Positions 58,983-64,000 of a DNA stretch of 64,000 nucleotides are shown here, piece by piece. Both the position numbers and the translations under genes were made by a program. This stretch comes from an uncultured Christensenellaceae bacterium (GTDB lineage: Bacteria; Bacillota; Clostridia; Christensenellales; Borkfalkiaceae): positions 62,001 through 126,000 of the forward strand of contig CAJULB010000002.1 of assembly GCA_910587005.1 (NCBI GenBank), read 5' to 3'. The notes below the pieces were generated by a model that did no database searches, had not been told where the DNA came from, and saw only the letters and a list, made by a program, of their open reading frames with translations. Each line of letters starts with the position of its first letter. Position 1 is the stretch's first letter.

Positions 58983-59333
58983 GTCATGCTAAGGCTTGCG
59001 GAAGCATCTGATTGTCCTAAGCGCAAACCAATCCCGTCATTTCGACCGAGCGTAAGCGAGCGGAGAAATCCCATGGTCTTAGGCGCTTACACAGGGGGAT
59101 TTCTCGACTACGCTCGAAATGACAAAATCGTGTCATTCTGAGCGCCAGCGTAAAGAGCGAAGCGACGGAATAGCGATTGTTACGCGTAGCGTCAATCGCG
59201 TCAGAATCTGATTGTATATTACAACGCGGGTTAAAGCAGTAATGAAACCACCCCCTATCCCCCCGCCTAAGGCAGGGGGTGATAATGCGGTAAAAAATAT
59301 CCCCCGCTCGGGCGGGGGAATACAAGGGGGTGG
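58983..59333. repeat. Repeat cluster in the 497-base gap behind the double-HTH genes
   Basis: MITE half (58983-59020), a complete GTCATTTCGACCGAGCG ... CGCTCGAAATGAC unit (59036-59123), a degenerate GTCATTCTGAGCG unit (about 59131-59215) and a C/G-rich unit with CCACCCCCT / GGGGGTGG ends (59248-59333). No gene is seen. Confidence 0.7.
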
Positions 59334-59381
59334 GGCGCTAACTTACACCTGTTGAGAAATTAAGGGGTGGCACCCCACAAC

Positions 59382-59813
59382 TCAACTTTCCCTGCCGAGA
59401 ATAAAGTCCACGCGGCAATCAAAAAACTCCGCAAGCTTAATTATATTTTCAACCGTAGGCACGCGTTTACCGTTCTTCCAGTCATAAAATCTGCTTTTGG
59501 TAATTTCGGTTTGAGTATAAATTTTATATGATGTGCAATTATATTGCTTTTTTAAAAATTCCAAGCGTTCGAAAAAAGGCGGACAGATTTTAAAAGTCAA
59601 AGCTTTATCGTCCTCTTCTCTGCCGAGCAAAAAATCCGTTGAACGGTTAAAATAGTCTGCGATTTTAATTAAATTCGAAACGGAGGGCAAAACATCGTGC
59701 TTTAAGTAGTCGGTTAAACAGCTTGCACTGATACCCAACTCCGCGGCAACTGTTTTATGGTCTTTTCCGCTTTCAAAAATCAGTTCTTCAAGTATTCCGG
59801 CAAATTTCGGCAT
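59382..59813 (-). CDS. Regulator with two XRE-type HTH domains, copy A
   Basis: 143 residues from the ATG at 59813. First HTH: DHKTVAAELGISASCLTDYL, then NLIKIADYFNRSTDFLLG. Second HTH: SYKIYTQTEITKSRFYDWKNG, then NIIKLAEFFDCRVDFILG. Each half ends with the D-x-L-L/I-L-G-R-E signature of XRE repressors, so this is a duplicated-domain protein. Its last about 32 residues are identical to copy B. Promoter not clear. Confidence 0.82.
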   Translation of the reverse strand: MPKFAGILEELIFESGKDHKTVAAELGISASCLTDYLKHDVLPSVSNLIKIADYFNRSTDFLLGREEDDKALTFKICPPFFERLEFLKKQYNCTSYKIYTQTEITKSRFYDWKNGKRVPTVENIIKLAEFFDCRVDFILGRES

Positions 59814-59871
59814 AATTTTCTCTTTAATTTGATTTATGTGAAAATTATGACCCATTTACCGAATTAGACGC

Positions 59872-59900
59872 TTGACAATTCGCTAAGTGGTACGTATAAT
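59872..59900 (+). promoter_or_regulatory. Consensus promoter pointing antisense into copy B
   Basis: TTGACA, 17 bases, TATAAT on the plus strand, with no plus-strand gene behind it. Its start would be near 59907, just before the 3' end of the double-HTH gene copy B. GAATT / AATTC flanks the -35 box. Confidence 0.55.
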
Positions 59901-59921
59901 AAAATTACTTTTATACAATAT

Positions 59922-60353
59922 TCAACTTTCCCTGCCGAGAATGAAATCCACACGGCAATCAAAAAACTCCGCAAGCTTAATTATATTTTCAACCGTAGGT
60001 ACGCGCTTGCCGTTCTTCCACGCATACAGCGTGCTTTGATGTATTTTCAATTCTTTGGAAAGCTTATAACAAGTATAATTAAAGTGTTTCAGCAAAAAAT
60101 CAAACTGTTGCGGAAACTGCGGACACTTTTTAAAGCCCGCAACGTTATTTTCTTCTTCAAGCCCCAGCAAATAATCTGTCGGGCACTGAAAATAATCGGC
60201 AAGCAATACAAGATTTTCAACCGACGGAAATCTGTCCTCTCTCAAATATCTTGTTATGCAAGTCGCGTTTACCCCTATTTTTTCCGCAAAAGATTTTGCG
60301 TCTGCATTTTGTTCAAATACCAGATAGCTTAACGTATCGCTGAATTTTGACAT
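59922..60353 (-). CDS. Regulator with two XRE-type HTH domains, copy B
   Basis: 143 residues. First HTH DAKSFAEKIGVNATCITRYL, NLVLLADYFQCPTDYLLGLE; second HTH YKLSKELKIHQSTLYAWKNG, NIIKLAEFFDCRVDFILG. A paralogue of copy A in tandem: the N-terminal halves have diverged, but the last 100 coding bases are almost identical, hinting at gene conversion. The IR TTTACAAAAA-N9-TTTTTGTAAA overlaps its upstream edge and is a likely operator. Confidence 0.82.
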   Translation of the reverse strand: MSKFSDTLSYLVFEQNADAKSFAEKIGVNATCITRYLREDRFPSVENLVLLADYFQCPTDYLLGLEEENNVAGFKKCPQFPQQFDFLLKHFNYTCYKLSKELKIHQSTLYAWKNGKRVPTVENIIKLAEFFDCRVDFILGRES

Positions 60354-60355
60354 AG

Positions 60356-60443
60356 TTTACAAAAATTTTTACCGTTTTTGTAAATTATTATGGCGCGGGT
60401 TGGCATTTATTGCTTGCCAAATGCCAACCCGCGTGAGTATAAT
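60356..60443. promoter_or_regulatory. Operators and promoter between copy B and the 71-aa gene
   Basis: Two inverted repeats: TTTACAAAAA-N9-TTTTTGTAAA (60356-60384) and a perfect 15-base one, CGCGGGTTGGCATTT-N10-AAATGCCAACCCGCG (60394-60433). TTGCCA (60414-60419), 18 bases, TATAAT (60438-60443) drives the rightward gene, with the -35 at the junction of loop and right arm. Confidence 0.6.
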
Positions 60444-60473
60444 ATTGATAGAACAGTTTCAGGAGTAATAAAA

Positions 60474-60689
60474 ATGCCAAAAATCAAAGAACACTTATTT
60501 GTAACGGAAATGGAAGGCTCGGGCGACAGCCTTAAATATATCGTAGACGAAAAAAGCTTACTGCTCGATTTAAAGGTTTTAATTAAAGAATACTATGCTG
60601 TCACTTTCAGCGAAAACGAGGACGGACTTCAACTCGCGTTCGGCAACGGACAAAAATTCAGCATTTCGATAAAAGAAATTAAACCGTAA
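60474..60689 (+). CDS. Small hypothetical protein, 71 aa
   Basis: Start at ATG 60474 with GGAG 9 bases upstream. Mixed alpha/beta: FVTEMEGSGDSLKYIVDEKS, then AVTFSENEDGLQLAFGNGQK, FSISIKEI. No family recognised. Divergent from the double-HTH regulator with shared operators, so it is probably a target of it. Confidence 0.6.
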   Translation: MPKIKEHLFVTEMEGSGDSLKYIVDEKSLLLDLKVLIKEYYAVTFSENEDGLQLAFGNGQKFSISIKEIKP

Positions 60690-60700
60690 AAACTACGCCG

Positions 60701-60730
60701 CCCCGCCGAAGCTTTTAAGCTTCGGCGGGG
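60701..60730. terminator. Bidirectional terminator
   Basis: CCCCGCCGAAGCTT and complement around a 2-base centre. Confidence 0.75.
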
Positions 60731-60761
60731 CGCCTTCCGCAAATTATTAAATTTACATATA

Positions 60762-61493
60762 TCAGGCAGTCTTTTTGCGCCTGTCAAACTTCTCGCTCGT
60801 CAGCTGTATCAGCCGCGACAAAGGTTTGTACAACAGCATAACAACCGCGGCAAGCACAACGGTTTTTATAAGGTTGAACAGCATTGCCCAGTACCAGACT
60901 TTGAGGAACATACTCATCCCCCTCGGCCAGTCGAAGCCGACGAACACGGGGAAGTTTAACAGCCAGTTAACGGGGAACGACCACAAAACGCGCACGGTGC
61001 AAGCTATCGCCATACCGACGAGCACCGCCTTGATTCCCTTATGCTTTTTGTAAATAAGCGAGGTTATCAGCAAAAACGGCAAGGTAATTACCACGTTAGC
61101 AAGCTCGCCCACAAAAAAGGTTTTACTGCCGATTATGCCGTAAATAAGCTCCTTTAAAACAAGCGTAATCGTGCCCGAAACGGGGCCGAGCGCATACCCG
61201 CAGACGAACACAAACGCGTCCGAAAAGTCAAGCTGTAAATATGGCACCGCAGGCAAAACCGAAAACTGCAAAAACCTGAGCGCAAGCGAAAGCGCGGTAA
61301 ACACGCCTATGTACGCTATTCTCGTCGCTGTGAAATAGGTTTTGAAAAACTCTTTCGCGCGTTTTTTCGCGTCCTTTCCCGCAGGCTGAGCCGAAGCTTG
61401 TACCGACTGCTCGTTTGCCTCCGCTGAAACCGCCGAAGCGGACTGTTGCGCCGCCTCCTGCCTGATTGACTGCTGTTCCGTTGTTTCTTCCAT
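60762..61493 (-). CDS. ribU: Riboflavin ECF transporter S component
   Basis: 243 residues from the ATG at 61493 (GGGAG 8 bases upstream). After a 50-residue Q/A/E-rich cytoplasmic head come about six membrane helices: RIAYIGVFTALSLALRFLQF, YLQLDFSDAFVFVCGYALGP (the L-D-F/S-D motif of RibU-like S components), LKELIYGIIGS, ANVVITLPFLLITSLIY, WYWAMLFNLIKTVVLAAVVM. The FMN riboswitch upstream fixes the substrate as riboflavin/FMN. The long head is unusual. Confidence 0.93.
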   Translation of the reverse strand: MEETTEQQSIRQEAAQQSASAVSAEANEQSVQASAQPAGKDAKKRAKEFFKTYFTATRIAYIGVFTALSLALRFLQFSVLPAVPYLQLDFSDAFVFVCGYALGPVSGTITLVLKELIYGIIGSKTFFVGELANVVITLPFLLITSLIYKKHKGIKAVLVGMAIACTVRVLWSFPVNWLLNFPVFVGFDWPRGMSMFLKVWYWAMLFNLIKTVVLAAVVMLLYKPLSRLIQLTSEKFDRRKKTA

Positions 61494-61539
61494 AAAAAGA
61501 ACTCCCAAAAAATTTATTTTTAAAGTTGTTCTTTGCATT

Positions 61540-61572
61540 TAAAATTAAAAACGCCCCGAAAGCTTCGGAGCG
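61540..61572 (-). terminator. Expression-platform terminator of the FMN riboswitch
   Basis: On the minus strand CGCTCCGAA-GCT-TTCGGGGCG is followed by TTTTTAATTTT, 45 bases before the ribU ATG: transcription attenuation when FMN is bound. Confidence 0.8.
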
Positions 61573-61604
61573 CAATAAAACGATAGAAAAAAACCGCTTT
61601 AAAC

Positions 61605-61738
61605 ATTCTTTTATCATCCGGACTATACCGTCGGTTTCGGAATTTCGCCGAATCGGGAGCGCGCCGTTCGTCAAAACCTGCGCAGCTCTTCGTGGACTTT
61701 ACCACCGGTGGGGAATTTCACCCCGCCCCAAAGAATAA
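61605..61738 (-). ncRNA. FMN riboswitch (RFN element)
   Basis: Minus-strand conserved blocks in order: GGGGCGGGGTGAAATTCCCC, ACCGGTGGTAAAGTCC, ACGA, GAAATTCCGAAACCGACGG and TATAGTCCGGATG. This is the six-stem FMN aptamer. It controls ribU. Confidence 0.95.
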
Positions 61739-61830
61739 CTTTAAATTGTGATTTTATTATATTGCCGCGATTTTACGCTGTCAAGTATATTTACGGATAA
61801 TTTAACATATTGTGTCAATATTCAAAAATA

Positions 61831-61860
61831 GCGGGGCGCAACGTAAGTTGCGCCCCGCCG
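61831..61860 (-). terminator. Terminator of the 178-aa gene
   Basis: GCGGGGCGCAAC-GTAA-GTTGCGCCCCGC, followed on the minus strand by CTATTTTT. Confidence 0.8.
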
Positions 61861-61868
61861 CAAATAAT

Positions 61869-62405
61869 TTACTTTTCAAACTTTAACAGCATAACTTCAT
61901 CATATTTCGGAGAATAAGCAATTGTAATTTCTTTATCCGTATACTTGTTATAAACCGGTAATCCTACGCAACTTATTTTTAAGTATCTTTTCCCGTTATA
62001 TCTAAATTTTACAACAAGCGAAGTCTTTTTAAAAAAAGCTGTAATAGGAGAAACACGGACTTCCCATTCCGAACCCGAAGCCGTTGCTTTTGCGTTTAGA
62101 ACTTCGGCGTCTTTAAGATATTTTTTTGCTTTTCGTCTGCCGTGCATTATATAAATATACAGCAATCCAATAATCAGCAAAAGTACTATCCCAAAAATAA
62201 AAACAGCTATACCATAAAACAAAAATTCTTCATCTGTTCCAGAAAAAATCCATAAAGCAATCCCACATAGCGCAAGGAAAGCGTTTGAACTAAACATAGC
62301 GATAAAGAATATATCCCACGATTTTGAGGAATAAACCTGCCCATAACTTAATATGGCGTCCACATCTCTTACCGTTATATTATTGTTATTATCCGACTTA
62401 GCCAT
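61869..62405 (-). CDS. Two-TM protein behind the Rhs module, immunity candidate
   Basis: 178 residues from the ATG at 62405. Two membrane helices (DIFFIAMFSSNAFLALCGIALWIF, split here; FYGIAVFIFGIVLLLIIGLLYIY) and a C-terminal cytoplasmic beta domain (TSLVVKFRYNGKRYLKISC, ITIAYSPKYDEVMLLKF) of DUF3592-like look. It starts 13 bases after the Rhs stop, the classic place of the cognate immunity gene. The Rhs tip is very hydrophobic, so a membrane immunity protein would fit. Inference from position. Confidence 0.7.
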   Translation of the reverse strand: MAKSDNNNNITVRDVDAILSYGQVYSSKSWDIFFIAMFSSNAFLALCGIALWIFSGTDEEFLFYGIAVFIFGIVLLLIIGLLYIYIMHGRRKAKKYLKDAEVLNAKATASGSEWEVRVSPITAFFKKTSLVVKFRYNGKRYLKISCVGLPVYNKYTDKEITIAYSPKYDEVMLLKFEK

Positions 62406-62418
62406 ATTATTACCTAAT

Positions 62419-63813
62419 TTAAATAGTACTCCCCAATATCCAAATAACAAATTCTAATATATTATTAAACGCAATATTCCTAAAAGTATCAACCAAACTG
62501 CTACTGTTATATTCTTGGTTAGTTATATTGTTTCCATAATAATCGCCGACAATTGAACCAATTATCCCGCCTACGAAGCTTCCACCTACACCGAATACTC
62601 CCGCCATCAATGAGCTACTGAAAACTTTCGAAACTTCAAGCCCGCCAATACTCATTTTACTTAAAGTAAAGCCTAATACGTTGCCGGCAATTTTGGCTAC
62701 TTGACCAATTGCAAATGAAAACATACCAGAAATAGCACCGGCAACAGCAAGTCCAAACCCAAGAAGCGGGCTAGCCGCTCCAAATGATAATACCGTTAAT
62801 GCTACACCTGCAATTACTGTAACCGCAGTTACATAAACCGCAACTATCCAACCAAATAATTTTTTCCAATTTATTGTTCCGTCAGGGTCGTAACCCATAA
62901 CAGGGTTGTTATTGCAATAAGCGTAAAGGTTAAGTCCGTTTATGCTCTGCGGGTCGGCGTATTCTATGCTGTCCTGCGAGATAAATCTGCCTATGCTCGG
63001 GTCATAGTAGCGGGTCTGCAAATAATACAGCCCTGTTTCCACGTCATAGAAATATCCGCGGTATCTGTAAGGGTTTACGTTGCCGATATGCTTAGGGTCG
63101 GTTATTTCCTGTCCGTTCGCATCAAGTACTTTATGGTTGCCCCACGCATCGTATACATATCTTACCACAACCGCGCCCGCACTGTCAAGTATGGCTATTA
63201 TATTGCCCTGCGCGTCCTTGCGATAAAGGTACATATCGTCAGCGTTCACAAAGCCCGCTACGCCCTTATCATCGTACAGATAATATATTGAGTTTGATGA
63301 GGATATTAGCTTGCCTTCGACGTTGTACTTATACTCGATTTCGCCTTTCCTTATTCTTCTGCCAAGTCCGTCGTATTCAAAAGTTGTATCGCCGTATTTG
63401 GTCAAAAGTTTGCCATACTGCCACTGCAATTGCTTGTTGCGGTAGGTTACAGGACTGCCGAGATTGTTATAAGTAAACGTTTCTTCACCGCTGTCGGAAA
63501 GTATTTTTACAAGCTTGTCGCCCTCATAAATATAGTCGAAGTGCTTGCAAGTCAGTTCGGAAAGCTCTTCACCGCTCTTTACCGTGTAGGGGTATTCGCA
63601 ACGGTTTGCGATATTGCCGTTGGTGTTGTAGGTGAATATTACCGTCTTGTTTAACAGCTTGTTGTTTTCGCGTTCAAGGCGGTTTAAGCTGTCATATTCA
63701 TAGCTTACCGCTTTATCTCCGTTTTGCGTTATTTGGGCTATATTCCCGCATCTATCGTACTTATAGCGCAGACTTTCGCGTATGCTCGCACCGCTTGCAA
63801 ACCATACATTGTG
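62419..63813 (-). CDS. Rhs/YD-repeat core protein with hydrophobic tip, 5'-truncated
   Basis: Open frame of 464 codons that begins directly after a TGA and has no start codon until the ATG at 63429. YD repeats (YKYDRCGNIAQITQNGDKA, FEYDGLGRRIRKGE, YVYDAWGNHKVLD) lead into the Rhs core (YRYRGYFYDVETGLYYLQTRYYDPSIGRFISQD in pieces) ending NNNPVMGYDPDG. A tip of about 150 residues follows, glycine-rich and hydrophobic (AGVALTVLSFGAASPLLGFG and GVGGSFVGGIIGSIVG). No export domain is present, so this is an orphan C-terminal module, not a complete toxin gene. Confidence 0.85.
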   Translation of the reverse strand, partial: HNVWFASGASIRESLRYKYDRCGNIAQITQNGDKAVSYEYDSLNRLERENNKLLNKTVIFTYNTNGNIANRCEYPYTVKSGEELSELTCKHFDYIYEGDKLVKILSDSGEETFTYNNLGSPVTYRNKQLQWQYGKLLTKYGDTTFEYDGLGRRIRKGEIEYKYNVEGKLISSSNSIYYLYDDKGVAGFVNADDMYLYRKDAQGNIIAILDSAGAVVVRYVYDAWGNHKVLDANGQEITDPKHIGNVNPYRYRGYFYDVETGLYYLQTRYYDPSIGRFISQDSIEYADPQSINGLNLYAYCNNNPVMGYDPDGTINWKKLFGWIVAVYVTAVTVIAGVALTVLSFGAASPLLGFGLAVAGAISGMFSFAIGQVAKIAGNVLGFTLSKMSIGGLEVSKVFSSSLMAGVFGVGGSFVGGIIGSIVGDYYGNNITNQEYNSSSLVDTFRNIAFNNILEFVIWILGSTI

Positions 63814-63835
63814 TCAATGTCAACTATAGAATAAA

Positions 63836-63860
63836 GGCGGGCTTTAAAGCCCGCCTTAAC
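63836..63860 (-). terminator. Terminator of the gene at the right edge
   Basis: Palindrome GGCGGGCTTTAAAGCCCGCC with TTTAT following on the minus strand. It separates that gene from the headless Rhs frame. Confidence 0.75.
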
Positions 63861-63872
63861 CTTTAATTACTG

Positions 63873-64000
63873 TTAATTTATAACAAACATTTCACCATAG
63901 AGTTCTTTTAACTGTTTTGCATTTTCTTTACTGAAACTACCAAGCTCAATTTTATTACCATCTTTTAATGTAATATGCAATCTCCATGCTCCGCCATCCT
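63873..64000 (-). CDS. C-terminal part of an unknown small protein, cut by the window edge
   Basis: Minus-strand frame of 41 visible residues (WRLHITLKDGNKIELGSFSK, ENAKQLKELYGEMFVIN, stop at 63873). Beta-strands plus a helix. Its place before an orphan Rhs module suggests an immunity protein of a larger Rhs gene further right; not testable here. Confidence 0.6.
   Translation of the reverse strand, partial: DGGAWRLHITLKDGNKIELGSFSKENAKQLKELYGEMFVIN

Overview
The window looks like a chromosome segment of an anaerobic, spore-forming-type Bacillota (Clostridia, probably an uncultured gut lineage). This rests on gene order: rpmG-secE-nusG-rplK-rplA-rplJ-rplL and yicC-gmk-rpoZ-priA-def-fmt-rsmB-rlmN-rpe-thiN. 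It is supported by a SpoIIQ-like M23 peptidase, ECF vitamin transporters, a MocR regulator and strong AGGAGG ribosome sites. The species assignment is inference only; no rRNA or tRNA gene was seen.

Region 1 (1-13.65 kb) is the early and lysogeny end of a GC-rich prophage or phage-derived element. A large serine recombinase and a CI-like repressor are transcribed rightward. About 22 tightly packed genes are transcribed leftward from a consensus promoter at 11.44 kb and run off the left edge. Recognisable products are SSB, a putative annealing recombinase, a replisome organiser, a DnaC-like loader, a RecU-type resolvase and three paralogous MT-A70 adenine methyltransferases. Two of the methyltransferases carry long poly-G tracts. 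The element ends beside a very AT-rich 0.8 kb stretch with a headless gene remnant and an unknown 166-aa gene.

Region 2 (14.5-23.2 kb) has a ferredoxin, ruvX plus a DUF1292 gene, an SDR oxidoreductase, a putative Clostridial regulator, a DUF2207 membrane protein, a DtxR-type regulator, a DUF975 protein and a small XRE regulator. Region 3 (23.3-27.1 kb) is the ribosomal/NusG/SecE cluster with an L10 leader. Region 4 (27.5-33.4 kb) has an XRE/small-protein pair with clear operators, a SecB-like chaperone, RNase G/E, a leucine-rich repeat gene with a decayed paralogue, a DUF898 protein and a dipeptidase. Region 5 (33.4-42.8 kb) is the housekeeping operon from yicC to thiN.

Region 6 (43-54.8 kb) is mixed: M1 peptidase lipoprotein, CorA, an XRE-membrane fusion, the SpoIIQ-like peptidase, a MocR regulator facing an ECF S component, a DUF2238-like protein and ddl. 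Between the SpoIIQ-like gene and the MocR gene lies an isolated unit encoding two peptides of 38 and 31 residues, with its own promoter and terminator and five evenly spaced TTGTTA boxes upstream. Region 7 (54.8-60.7 kb) has a membrane-fused MurF-like ligase, a hydrolase without a canonical start, rimI-tsaB-tsaE and two double-HTH regulators. Region 8 (60.7-64 kb) has a riboflavin ECF transporter under an FMN riboswitch and a headless Rhs module flanked by possible immunity genes.

Intergenic spaces hold several dispersed repeat families. Two have imperfect terminal inverted repeats (MITE-like), one is a C/G-rich family, and one sits directly behind stop codons.
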